From positions 24,277,167 to 24,341,166 of the forward strand of contig NC_088780.1 in the NCBI RefSeq assembly GCF_958450345.1: DNA of 64,000 bases. The letters are read 5' to 3'. Source of the DNA: Calliphora vicina. Lineage: Eukaryota; Arthropoda; Insecta; Diptera; Calliphoridae. Shown here in pieces: positions 33,022-44,774 of this stretch. Numbering within the stretch: position 1 is the stretch's first letter; every line of letters starts with the position of its first letter. Below the pieces are notes generated by a model. That model did not search any database and was not told where the DNA came from. It was given only the letters and a program-made list of their open reading frames with translations. A program made the translations under genes and the position numbers.

Positions 33022-34217
33022 CCACATAATTCGGTATCTCGGGAACTATTGTAGGTATTTTGCATGCAATGTATCAAAAAACTTACAAATTTTTCAAAGA
33101 GGGCAAGGTTTGTGGAACTTCTGAGAAGTATGCTAAGGTGTTTTATATAAGTATTTATTATTGGTGAAAACCCTAGGACTTGAAGATTGATATTTTATTA
33201 AAATTAAATAAGTTTATGAATATTTGGGATGCCATTTACCTTAAAAACTAAAAAAATTATAATATGGTGGTTTTCCACTATGAAAAATATAAAATTTGAA
33301 TTGATGTAAAATTTTAACTGTCCTTGATTCAATGGAATTATAATTTTTAACATTTTTTATTTTCGAATACCGAAATTTTTTAAACTGGGAAAATGTGTTC
33401 CAAAAACTGATTTTTTTTTAGAAAAGTACCTACTATGACGTTATTTACCGTGTCATAGAAAAAATTATTTTTAGTTGTTTAAGAAACATAAGGTTATTCA
33501 AATATGGAGCTCATTTGCGGATAGCTTCTTTGGTTTTTTAGAATTTTTAACTCAAACTGATTTGTTTTTTTTTTCAATTTGGTCAAGTTTGGATATGTAT
33601 GGGGGTGGTGTTATGTCCGCTTAAGTGAGTCATATTTTAATTCAGATGCTTTTGCATAAAGTTATCTTTCCGGATCACATAAAAATTGTGTATAGTCCCG
33701 AAGAAAATTTGTTTCTACAAAAGAAAAAATATATGGGCTTTTTTGGGAAAAATCGTAAAAAAATACGAACCTATTTACATGTTCCAACTTTGGATGCGTA
33801 TTAATTTTTAGAGGGACGAGATAACTGTTAACAAGATGTCTTTATTTTATTGAGAACTTTATCGCCAATATAACTGATATTTTAAAAATAAATTTTGGCC
33901 CTACATAGGCCCGCGATATCTAAAAAACCATAAAAAGATTGAGCAATTTTGAGCAAAAATTAAAAACAAATAAATCAATACACCTGAATATCTCTTCAAT
34001 TAATAGATAACCTTCACATGTTAGCGTGTTTTTTAGATCTTATTAAGGACTATTTATATTTAAAACTTCAGCTCATACGGATTATAAATGGATTTTTGCC
34101 GATTTTTTTAAAGCGCTAGGAAGCTGAAAAACCGTAAATCAACTCGAAAACACCTCTGATCCAACCATGTGAAATTTTGTAGCAATGTATATAACAATTC
34201 CCGAGATACCGAATTAT
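33022..34217. mobile_element. Long-arm repeat family, copy C, with inverted ends
   Basis: ATAATTCGGTATCTCGGGAA near the left limit is matched by its reverse complement TTCCCGAGATACCGAATTAT at the right (ending about 34217). The internal blocks CCCTAGGACTTGAAGATT, GTGTTCCAAAAACTGA, GGTCAAGTTTGGATATG and ATCTAAAAAACCATAAAAAG align with copies A and B. It is non-coding, about 1.2 kb. Confidence 0.6.
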
Positions 34218-34390
34218 TTCCCAAAAAAAAAAAAACGTTTCTAAACCCCAAATAACCTGTTGTTTGTCTGTTTGTGCACAATCCAGAACAAATATTTAAA
34301 TTATCACTCGATATGATAATTCAATAAATAAAAATGTTAACGAATTTTAGAACCAACAACTAAATAATTATGAGGACCTTTAATCTGCTA

Positions 34391-35956
34391 CACTGGTGCA
34401 TATTCCTTTAAGCACACTTAATTTGTTTCTGTATTTTTGTTATATCTTTGTTGTTCTCATCCTAAACCAAAATTTAACTTTTTAATGAGGGACAACTGAA
34501 CGGTACTTTTTGAAAGTAAACAATTTTTTTTTTCTTATTTTTGTTGTTTGCCTAAATTATGCGATCTAATGTTCTTGGTGCTATTTTAAGTGGAAGATTC
34601 GTATAAACGCAGACGTGGAATTTGTTTTTAAAAAAGTTACCAAAAATAAAATACTATCAATTTTAGTTTTTTTTCAACCAAAGCTACGTTTCTAATAGTA
34701 ACATTTCAATTTACTGCAACTTTTTCTATTTGAATCAATAAATTTCATCACTTTTAAAGTTGCCCAAGGGAACTTTTTTGTCTGATCAAGAAAATATTCA
34801 AATTAAATTTTTTCACGACCAAGGACGTTCGGAAAGTGTGGTGCGAAATTTCTTGAAGAAAGGTCAAAATTATGGAGTTCGCAAACCTACAAAGGGAAAT
34901 AAAAAACTAACAAGAAGACAACTAAATCTAATAAAACAAGAAGCAACCCGCAACAAATTGATTTCCACACAAATAAAGAATAAATTGAATCTTCCAGTGA
35001 CTTCCAAACATGTTGCACACATTTTACGAAACGATGAAAACATAAAATGGAAAAAGCCGAAATGTGAACCAATGCTAAAAAAGCACCTTAAAGAAAATCG
35101 TCTAAAATTCGCAAGAAAATATATGAAATGGACAGATGAGTGGAAAAAAAGTAATATTCTCTGATGAACAAAATTTAATTTAGACGGACGGATGATATCG
35201 GCACGATTTGAGAACAAACGATGTTCGTATGTCAAAACGCAATTTTGGTGGTGGCAGTGTTATGGTTTGGGCAGCGTTTTCTGCAGTTAGCAAGTCGAAA
35301 ATGTGTTTTGTTCCGACAAAAATGAATAGTGCGATTTATAACGAACTGTTGGAAGATGCTCTTCTCTCATTTATGGATGAAGATTGCATATTCCAACAAG
35401 ATAATGCTGCAATCCATGTTTCTATGCAATCGAAATCTTGGTTTAATGAACATTTCCTTCCTCTGTTGGACTGGCCGGCTTGCAGTATGGACTCAAATCA
35501 AATGGAGAACTTGTGGGGATAGATTGCCCGTAAAGTTTATGCAAATAATGCTCAGAATGAAAGCATAATGACTGTGGCAGAGCTGAAACTAAGAATTAAA
35601 CAAGTCTGGGAGGAAATTGATTCCAATCAGCTTAAAAAATTAGTGGAATCAATGCCGGGCCGTATTTTTGAAATAATCCATAACAAAGCATCATCCACAC
35701 ATTATTAATAATGCTACAGTGGCCCATAAATTAAAGTGCGTTTATAGGAAAACACCCTTAAAAATGGCTGTTAATCTAGAAATTTAAGGAAAAAAAATAA
35801 ATAAAGTACAAATGATTTTTTTTTGTAAACAATATTTTAATTGAAGTCTTAACTAATTTAACAAACAAATTTGTAGCCCTCTAAATATATTCATGTTTAA
35901 TTTTTACAATCTTTTTAAAAAAATATAGTGCGCGTTTATAGGAATACCCACCAGTG
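34391..35956 (+). mobile_element. Tc3-like DNA transposon (1,566 bp), TA duplication
   Basis: The TIRs CACTGGTGCATATTCC (left) and GGAATACCCACCAGTG (right) are flanked by TA at 34389-34390 and 35957-35958. A second motif pair, CGTATAAACGCAG at about 34600 and GTGCGTTTATAGGAA at 35736-35750, gives the two-part transposase binding site typical of Tc3. It encloses one transposase pseudogene. The whole element is bounded and nearly complete. Confidence 0.9.
34760..35708 (+). pseudogene. Tc3-like transposase, inactivated
   Basis: Aligned by memory to the Tc3A family, the frame runs PKGTFLSDQE (start), an HTH region, WKKPKCEPML, FSDEQ (first Asp), RNFGGGSVMVWAAF, FQQDNAAIHVS (second Asp), DWPACSMDSNQMENLWG (final Glu), and ends STHY-stop at 35706-35708. 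The lesions are: TTG at 34760 where the ATG is expected; frame breaks between 35150 and 35210 just around the first catalytic Asp; a changed SPDLNPI-type motif (CSMDSNQM); and an in-frame TAG at 35520-35522. The three catalytic acidic residues themselves are still readable. It would have cut and pasted the element in the nucleus. Confidence 0.9.
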
Positions 35957-36081
35957 TAGCTTTTTGCATATGTGCGAAAAATACATAGGTTCCAAAATTG
36001 TCAACAGTCGAACCCTATACAAAAACTTCTAAACATTCAGACAATCAAATCAAAGAAAAATCCTTTCTTTGTGTTGCACAT

Positions 36082-36542
36082 TGGGGCAGAGTCAAAATTT
36101 CTGGCATTTCTAAACGGCTGGTCCGATCGGGATAAAACTTGACGTGGGCGTAGACAAGGAGTATTCGAGTTTGGTTAGCATCCAATTTCAAAGATTTTTA
36201 TTTTTTTGGAAAGCGCTCTCAAATTGGTATTTTTTACAATTTAGCACAAAGTTGAAATTTTGATAAATTCGAAAAATAGGAAATATTTTTTATGCCAAAA
36301 TATTCTCCATAAAAATAACTTACATATCTGAACGCTTTTCCAAAATATAAAAATCTTTGAAATCGGATGGGAAACAATAAAATGGCACGTGTTTGAGCCT
36401 CGATGGCGTCGCACCTTGAGCATTTGTAGGACCCATTTTAATAATGTAAACTCAAATACTCCTTGGCTACACCCGCGTAAAATTGTATGCCGATCGGACT
36501 AACCGTTTAGATTTATTTCCAAAAATTGTTGATTCTGCCCCA
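36082..36542. mobile_element. Fold-back MITE (461 bp)
   Basis: The left end TGGGGCAGAGTCAA pairs with TTGATTCTGCCCCA at the right, and the inverted match continues inward (GGTCCGATCGGGATAAAA with the ATGCCGATCGGACT block; AAGGAGTATTCGAGTT with AACTCAAATACTCCTT). No target duplication is clear. It is non-coding. Confidence 0.7.
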
Positions 36543-38190
36543 CTACTTCAAACAATTTGACTTCTTGATTGCTTTAGGTATTAAACAACGAACTACCTAA
36601 AAACCCTAGTAATGAGTTGATTTCACATAATTATTGTTTGACAAAACTTGATTATGAGTTTTGCTATTTCCCCCTTTTTGACACCATTGTTCTCGTAGTT
36701 AATACAATTATCTTACTTACTGGACCTTTATGTACTTATGTACTTAAATGTATTCGCTGTTAATGCTATAAGAAAAATCGTTTCACATTGCCTAAACATT
36801 ACTAAAACAGACGATTTTTTCATGTACAATCAAAAATAAAGTAATAAATTAAGGAAACATTTTAAGCTGTTAACCTTTTATGAACCTGGTGCTAGGAAAT
36901 TCTTTGTATATGACCATTTTAAAAAACCAAATTCCTTTAATTTAGACATTTTCCTTAATTTATAATTTATTTTACATAATAAATTATTGTAATTATTTTT
37001 TATATTATTCATTGAACGCATTTACTGGGTTAAGTCTTTAATTTTGTATTTTTATTATGGTTTATTACATTAGACATTTTGCTAAAAGCTTAAAATATCA
37101 CAATGAATTATGGACTTTTAAACAAAAATAAATTATATTTTAACATGGTCATACAGTAATTATATTGTAATTACAAAATGTTTTTAAGGGACATGGCACA
37201 ATATTTTACAACAGCAAAAAAAAAAAAAACATACACTTACTTGTATAAAAAGGTGTTTTAAAAAAAGCTAAAATATTCGCTTAATAGTAATTCAAAGAGA
37301 ATGATAATAGTAAACACAGCAAAAGGATAATTAATATGTAAATTTTTAAAGGTTTCTGAAAGGTATATTATAATAATATTTGTAATAGAAATTATGTATT
37401 ATTTCATGGAGTTTAAATTAAGCAATTAAAATTGTCTGAAAAGGATGAATTTAAAACTTCAGGAGGATTTCCACATTGTTACAAAGGAAAGCAGAAGTAG
37501 AAGGTCCTAGAAAACTTAGTAAAGTATAGAAGGTTAATCATGTATCTTAGGAAACTGCACTCATTTTTCTTAACGTCAGTGATTTAGTTAGGATTACACA
37601 ACTATAGATTGTAAAAACATGAATCTATGTATAGTACTATGGGTGTAATCTTCTATTTATATCACCATATCACCATAGACTTACTTTGTTTACCCATGTG
37701 TGTGGTTTTTCACACATACGGTATATCTATGTATTATACACTAGCAATATCACAGCGGGTAAAAGATGCAGTAAAGAGGCATTCTTAAAGGCAATATTTT
37801 GCAGACACAATGACTGTCAGCCGCGTTTCAATTTTTCATGGCTTGTTATTGGGTGTCAAGGCCTTGTCTACTCGCTTCTGTTAGAGGGCTGATAGAAATC
37901 CTACTAAGGATAATGCTTAGTATTTAATTATTTGATGTATACTTTTTTATTCAATCACTTGTTATTAGAAGGTGGTTCGTATGCCTTCGAGCTTTTTAGA
38001 GATATAAAATATTATTCCCACTAGAATAATATTTTTTTGTAGTAAAAATCATGTATTGCCATCACTAAAAGAGCTGTTTGTCATCATATTACTTTATTTT
38101 CAACACACTTTTGCACAAATATTTCGTTTATGAGTCTGCTTACAAAAAATGCACATCTGACGACAAAAACTGCTGGTCCTAGTGCAAAAT
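36543..38190. other. AT-rich stretch, no gene seen
   Basis: No bounded element or credible ORF was recognised. 37740-37900 is slightly less AT-rich, with a 68-residue frame I cannot assign. Confidence 0.4.
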
Positions 38191-38194
38191 ACAT

Positions 38195-38345
38195 ATAACT
38201 AGGGTAGCAAATATGTTTGTTAATTATTCGAGTTTTGTTTTAATCGAATAAAAGTTTATATATTTTTTTATTCGAGTGATCAATTAATTTTTGAAATTTT
38301 CTCGATTATTCGAATAAATTAATAAAATATACAATACATAAAACC
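38195..38345. repeat. Remnant of the ATTCGAATAA-motif hAT family
   Basis: CTAGGGTAGCAAAT is followed by ATTATTCGAGT, TTAATCGAATAAA and TTATTCGAATAAATT. These resemble the terminus of the element at 58651-60059. No right end was identified. Confidence 0.4.
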
Positions 38346-38458
38346 AGAAAAATTTTCAAAATTAAAAAAAACATTTATGTTTTTCTTAAGAACTTTTCAG
38401 GCGAGCAAAAATATTGTTTATTTGCGTCAATTTGTTTTGTGCACTTCTATTGCTTACA

Positions 38459-39700
38459 TTGTGTTTAATTTTTTGAGTCATGGAAATATAACCATATACG
38501 GACACCACTACGTGATAAAAGACCAAAATAAAAAGATCCGTGTCTCCCAGTTTTGCCCAAAGTCATGCACTTTTTTTATGGGCCCCCAAACATTTGGGGC
38601 CTCGGTGTAATTTTTGCAAAAGAGTGATAATTTTCTTAGGGTCATATCTTGCAAACCGTTCGGAATTTTGATTTACTCTCTGAGGCAAATTTGTAGCCCT
38701 TGTCACAAAGAATTAAAATTGTGAACACATAAAATCAAAAAATTTCATCTTCAAGATAAAAATCGCAAAAAACTTTGAAAAATTCGAAATAAATTTAGAA
38801 ACAAATTTTTTAAAGCTGCCTAAAAGTATGCTTTAGTTTATAATAATTTAATAGTTTAATAGCAAAACACTTAATTTCTTTTTTATACCCTCCACCGCCA
38901 CAAGAGGTGAATGAGTTTGTCATTCCGTGTGTAACATTGAGAAATATTCATCTGAGACCCAACAAAGTATATATTTTCTTGATCCTTATGAAATTCTAAG
39001 TCGATTGAGCCATGTCCGACTGTCTGTCTGTCCGTCTGTGTAAAACACGCTAACGTCAAAAATACGCCAACAAAATTGGTAGACTTGCAAAAAATATGTT
39101 TATTGTTGTCCTAAGCAGTTTGGTATTGAAAATAAGTAAAAACGGTTCAGTAGAAAAAGAGCTATGAACCAAAATGTGAGACAACCTAAAAAAAATTGAC
39201 AATTTTCATATTATTGCAGATAATACCATAACACTTTACAAACGTTATTTTTATAATAAAAGGACTAACTCTAATGGAAATTATAAGAATCGGTTCATGA
39301 TTTCTCATAGCCCCCATACAAATTTCTTCCCGAAATATGGTTCTATGGTCTATAAATGCCTTCAGAACTGCAGTATCCATACATAATTCTATATATAATT
39401 CTATGATGATCGGCCTATAATTGGTTATAGCTCCCATATATATCAACCTAAAAAATATGTATGCAGGTGGAGAGTATTTAAGATTCGGCAAAGCCAAATA
39501 TACCGTTCTAACTTGTTTCTTACTAACTTATATTGACCTACCTATATGGTGTTAAGATTCATTCCTAGGAAGTTCTAGAAATTTATTGAGATTTTAGGTA
39601 CATTTTTGTAGTTGATTGTTTCCCTGAATTTTGAACGGTTTGCTACTTATGGACTTGAACAGGGGAAAAAAGTAAAAAAAATCGAATATTCCATAGTATT
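38459..39700 (+). repeat. Composite repeat, copy 1 (host repeat plus inserted CCTACACC-like element)
   Basis: The blocks TTTTTTGAGTCATGGAAATA, TATGGGCCCCCAAA.ATTTGGGG and GTATGCTTTAGTTTATAATA (38459-38884), and then, after an insertion, CTTACTAACTTATATTGACC..CATTCCTAGGAAGTTC (39517-39700), match 55107-55484 and 56222-56400. The insertion 38884-39515 begins TATACCCTCCACCGCC and is a diverged relative of the CCTACACC family. Confidence 0.65.
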
Positions 39701-40130
39701 ACACTACCATAAAGAGGAGTATATTATGCGTTTTTTGCTAATGTTTGTAGCACCCAACCGATAGACTTAGAATCGATAAAACAATGACCGTCCGTCTGTC
39801 TGGCTGTCATATTGATCGATATTTTGATAAAATTTGGCATATATATTTTTTTCGGTCCAAGGACGAAAAAACCTTTTCAAACAGGTAAAAAACGGTCCAC
39901 TAATAAGTTGTATATACAATTAAATGCCGCCATAAAATTGTATGCAGATCAATTCACAATTGGCCATCTATATAAAGTCGACTTTTGAAAATTACTTTAA
40001 ACTGCTTAAAACTCTTAAAAATGTTGGTATCCAAATTAAAGTTCATATTCAGATAAAATTCACATAGAAATACATTGCACGACCTAATTTCATGGCATCA
40101 GTCAAATATGTTTTATCCTTGAATAATCGA
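39700..40130 (+). repeat. Truncated CCTACACC-family repeat
   Basis: It starts CACTACCATAAAGAGGAGTA, carries CCGTCCGTCTGTCTGGCTG and the TATAAAGTCGACTTTTGAAA region, and fades out near TAATTTCATGGCATC. It follows directly after the composite repeat. Confidence 0.55.
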
Positions 40131-40761
40131 ATAGTTTTTATTTAAGTAACAAACCGTAACAACTTCACCATTTAAATATCTGTGCTAAATTGATACGGCA
40201 GGAAATGAAATGAGTAAATTTCATGATTATCGCTTATAAAACTTTATAACAATTTAAAAAATATTAAATTAAGGCTCATATGACGGTAAAATATTTAAGA
40301 AGAGGTATTTTGATTCTAATTCTATCAACTGCAAAACAGCTTTGCTATCCTTTAAAATAAAATTAAATTTAAATTGAATCATTTACTCTTTAAAATTTAT
40401 TGAATAATCCTTAAATCCACCACATTTCAGTTATTTGAAACAAAGCCAAAAAACCAACCAACAGGCTTTAAGTTGAAATTCAAAGATTATTGACTGGGGT
40501 GTTGTTATTTGGTTTCTGGTTGGTTGGTTTTCATTTAAATTCTTTTTTTTTTTTGAAACTTTTTTTTATTGCATATAAGTGCATATGTTGTTATAAGTTG
40601 ACCAAAATCTGTTTTACATCTCTACCACAACATAAAGCATTAAATGGTTTATTATATACATGTTTTATTTTAAATACACTTTTCAACCCGTAGTACTTAA
40701 TATTTATTAAAAATAAAAAAATAAAATTAAAACAAAATAAAGTTATTCCTTTAGGCAAATA

Positions 40762-40861
40762 TATAAAAATGTACATGACCTACCACACCGTGCTAAAGTG
40801 TAGCATCAGGCTATTCCTGGCCCAGCCTCCTGCTCAATGCAGGGTTTCGCTTCTTTTTTTT
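40762..40861 (+). ncRNA. Candidate Pol III small RNA (unproven)
   Basis: TATAAAAA at 40762-40769 is followed about 23 bp later by a GC-rich stretch with three consecutive hairpins: GCTA/TAGC (40792-40804), AGGCT/AGCCT (40808-40828) and CCTGC/GCAGG with loop TCAAT (40829-40843). It then ends in a run of eight T at 40854-40861. A TATA box, compact structure and T-run together are the layout of a type-3 Pol III transcript. I do not recognise the RNA; it could equally be a decayed SINE. Confidence 0.25.
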
Positions 40862-41765
40862 GGTTTAAATATATGACAATGTTGCTGCTGTTATTTGTTA
40901 AAAATTTTGTAGTCCACAAACTGCTTAACTACAAGCATAAAGTAACTTGCTATTGTTGTTTTTACTGCTGCTGCTGTCTCTTTTTTATTTATTTTTTTTG
41001 CCATGTACTTTTTTTTAATGGTTAGTAGAAAGTTAATGTTTCTGACAGATTAAATGCCTTTTGGGTTGGTGGACTTGTGGAAAAAAGTAGTCATATTTAA
41101 TGGTAGAATGTTTTATTGTTTTAAAATAAATACAAAATTAAATTTAGTCTTTTGTAAATCAAAAAAATCTTTATAAAATGCTGAGGGGACATTTTTGCTG
41201 CAGCTAATGTTTGCTGCAAGTAAATGTGGCAAATTATTCTTAACATTTACTGTCACACAATCATGTTGTTTTGTGACAGATCCGGCATAAACTTTCATTT
41301 TAAAGACCTTTGAAAACTTTCTGCTGTGTATTTTAATGAATGAATGAAAGTAATTCATAGTAAAGAGTCCTTTGAGGTTACAAAGTAACAAATTTTCAAA
41401 TTAGTTGAAAGTAGCCTGAAAAGGGCACTAACTGAGGATATAAATAAAGAAGATGGCAAATAAATAGTTTTATAGTGAAGTAATATAAAATTAAATATTA
41501 AATACAGGGGTTAGTCAGAAACAATTTATAAACACGATTTACTTTTATTTTATTATCAAATAGAATTTAATTTGTAGATTTTACCAGTTGTAAAACTATT
41601 TTTTCAATTGGTACATATTATTTACCAATTACCAATACTCAACAATTTTCGCATAAACTTAATTTCAATCGGGCCTAAGATTGGAAGAAGCGCAGCATTT
41701 TCCATTTGCTCTAAAACCGAACCTACTTTGTGTCGTTTTGTGTTTGTTAGATTTTTTATACGAAT
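40862..41765. other. AT-rich stretch, no gene seen
   Basis: No coding or repeat signal was supported. There are T-rich and TGCTGC microrepeats at 40880-40990. Confidence 0.4.
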
Positions 41766-41769
41766 TAAT

Positions 41770-42180
41770 ATGAAAAATAAGTAAGAAAGTATGGTCGGTC
41801 TTTTAAAATTTCAATAATTTATATTTTTGAGAGATTTTCGGAAGTAGGCCTTATATGGGAGCTATGACCAATTATGGACCGATCACCATGAAATTAGGTC
41901 GTGTGATTTATGTCTATATTAAAGTTAACTATGTTCAATTTTGTGTATATACTAACATTTTCAAGCGATTGATGCACGTTAAAGTGATTTTCGGAAGCGG
42001 GTCTATATGGGAGCTATGACTAATTATGGACCGATCTTAACAAAATTTGGTGACATGAATTTGTGGCGATACATATATAAATTAAATATTTATGACCGAT
42101 ATAGTCCAATTTCGGAAGGACATTTGTATGGGGGCTAGGTGAAATAATGGATCGATTTCAGCCAGTTTCAATAGAATTTG
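41770..42180 (-). repeat. CCTACACC-family repeat, truncated
   Basis: It contains AAGAAAGTATGGTCGGTC, TATGGGAGCTATGACCAATT and TCAGCCAGTTTCAATAG. It ends abruptly at about 42178 against a fragment of the long-arm family (42180-42290: GTAGATCCAAATGTGC and the AAACGGGGAAAATATGT block). Confidence 0.65.
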
Positions 42181-42448
42181 GACTTCATGTAGATCCAAAT
42201 GTGCTTCAATTAGTGGCATTCTAATTTTTGAATTTTTTTTATTTTCAAACTAGTAAAACGGGGAAAATATGTCTTTAGATGATGAACTATCATGATTTTA
42301 GTGATTTAGAATTATATAAATAGAATTATTCTCTAGTCTAAATGCGCTTCCTTTAAATCTTAAAAAATGTGATCGTCATATTTTAATTACTCATTATTTT
42401 ATGAAGAATCAAATGTTGCATTCAGCTTTCTTTTGAGGAAAAAATTTA

Positions 42449-42695
42449 CACAGAGAAAACAGATTCGTGTTCACAACCGAATTTGGTGCCAATCGAATGA
42501 TTCTGCCTTAGTGACCGAATTTTACAGTTGTGGCTACAAAATTTTAGAAGTGGCAACAAAAGTTTGGTTGCTTCGATCGAAATTCTTCTCTATCCACTGA
42601 TTTTCTGTTACTAAAACTGAAAAATTCTATGTGTACAACCGAATCATTCGATTGGCAACAAATTCGGTTGCTATTACGAATCTGTTTTCTGTGTG
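42449..42695. mobile_element. TA-flanked MITE (247 bp)
   Basis: The ends CACAGAGAAAACAGATTCG and CGAATCTGTTTTCTGTGTG are inverted repeats with one mismatch, flanked by TA on both sides (42447-42448, 42696-42697). The inverted match continues inside (ACAACCGAAT / ATTCGGTTG). TA duplication suggests a Tc1/mariner-driven MITE. Confidence 0.8.
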
Positions 42696-42699
42696 TATG

Positions 42700-43000
42700 A
42701 ATTTGAAAAGTTATTTTGAAAAAGTTAGATTATTTTTTTTTTATTTTTATTTAATATTTCAATAGATTACAAGCCTTTAAGGCCAATACATCTAGGAGAT
42801 AAATATGACTATATATTAAACAAATTCATAATAACAAATTTTAATATAATTTTAGTATCTTTATAAATAAGATAAATCTAATTTTAAGTAAATTTTATAT
42901 TAAAAAAAATGATGAAAAAATTATAAAATAATTCTTTTGCAAAAAAAAAACAAAAATTTTATATCTTGAGTTACAAAATTTTTATTTTGATAGTGGGATC
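42700..43000. other. AT-rich stretch; possible inverted LINE tail
   Basis: The sequence TTTTTATTTTTATTTAATAT followed by TACAAGCCTTTAAGGCC could be the reverse of a non-LTR retrotransposon 3' end. The evidence is weak and nothing else was seen. Confidence 0.2.
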
Positions 43001-43800
43001 TATAAGCGACCACAAAGGTCTTCAAGGAAAATATCTAAGCTTTCTTTTGAGCAAAAAAAAACAAACAAGATTTCGGAAAGATTAATGAAATAGCTATCTA
43101 AACTATTTGGGACACATTTTGAACAAGAGGTAATAAAAAGGGCCCATTAACCCATTTCGCTTCGACATAAAATTTTTATTTATTTTTTAAAAATAAATAA
43201 ACTTTTTAGTGTGATTATGACCCCCTGATTGCAAATATCTGGTCAAAAATATTTTCCGATTTTTCGTTTTCCCAGAAAAGCCAGTTCAAAATTTCGAACA
43301 GTTAAGTTTACACACATGTAAATCGTGGTTTTTATATTTTATGAAACAGCTACATATGTTGGCAATAATTCCTCATGTTTATTATTTTAATTTTATTTTT
43401 TTTACTATTTTTAAAAATTTATTTAAAAAGTGTCTATTTTTATAATTTCTTTTTTAATTTAATGTAATTGCAGAAATTTGCCCCAAGCAATGAGGGGGAG
43501 TTGTATGGTCACGTCGGTTTATAGTTTTTTATTAGCTAAAGGATGAGCCTTAACATTCGTACAAAAATTTTTCAGAAATTCCACCTTTTTCACATATAAA
43601 CATTTTTTTGAAATCTTTTATTTTTACTGTTCGAAAAATCGAACAGCAGAGCGAAATGGGTTAAAAAAAATGTCAAAAACAAAACAGTTTTTGATTTCGA
43701 AAAAAAAATATCAAAAATCTTTTTTTTTAATTTTTTTTTTAAAGGTTGAAGAATACCTATCTAAGATATTTGGGACTTATTTTGCTAAGGATATTTCTCT
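43000..43800 (+). repeat. TATCTAAACTATTTGGGACA family, copy split by TTAA element
   Basis: The left part 43000-43146 and the right part 43665-43800 both belong to this family (ATAGCTATCTAAACTATTTG on the left; a second block, CTATCTAAGATATTTGGGA, on the right). The piggyBac-type element 43151-43660 sits between them. Confidence 0.55.
43151..43660. mobile_element. piggyBac-type MITE (510 bp), TTAA duplication
   Basis: CCCATTTCGCT at the left and AGCGAAATGGG at the right are perfect 11-bp TIRs flanked by TTAA (43147-43150, 43661-43664). CCC-start TIRs with TTAA are diagnostic of the piggyBac superfamily. No transposase is encoded, so it is non-autonomous. Confidence 0.88.
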
Positions 43801-44774
43801 TTTCAATGTTTGGACCAGAAAGGGACAAACAGGGGAAAACCGGTAAAATTAGTACCTTGAGTTCTTAAACAATAAATACTAAATGGCTGAACCGATTTTA
43901 TTGAAATTACGAACATAGATAGATTATTACTTGGATCATCAATAGGCCATACACTTTTTCATAACTTTGACCATAAAGGGATAAAAACGGGAAAAATGGG
44001 GAAAAATAGGTACCTTTAATTTTTAAATATTGAATAATTGTTTAAAAGGAAAACATGTTTAATTTAGATCACTATACTTACAAAAATATGTATTTAGAAA
44101 GTACCTTTTCAAAAATCTACCTGCAGGGGGTTAAAAGCTGGTAAAATTAGGAATTTTGTGTTTATCCATATTTATGTCTATTTATTTGTTTGTTTGTACC
44201 TTATAGGAGCCTAAACCACTGGTCCAACCCTTTTAACATTTTTACTCTATATTTCTATATATTTGAAACGACCAATAGAATATTTTTTATTTTGAAATTT
44301 TAAGAGGGCGTGGCACCTCCAAAACATTGTGAAAGTCACAAAACTTCGCGGGATTTACTTTGATACCATTGTGCACGGCTTTCCTTAAAATGGGCGGGAT
44401 TGTATAAATGGGCGTGGCACCACCCATATATAGCAAATAGTTATTTTAAAATATCTGCAGAACTATATTTAAGACAATACTCAAACTTTATAGAAATCCT
44501 TTTCTTATCACTACATCAATTTTAACCGAAAACGGGACGGATCGGAACAGGGGGTGTACACCACCCGTACAAAGTAAATAATTATTTTCAAATATCTGGA
44601 AAGCTATAATTGTGGAAGTCTTTAAACTTTGTCCGAAGAGCATCTTTTGCATTTTGGCTGTATTGAATTAGTGGGCGTGGCACCTCCCATACAATGTAAA
44701 TTGTTTATTACCAACATCTGTAGAACTATAATTGCAAAAGTATTTAAACTTTGAACACATTAATTTCTTATCAC

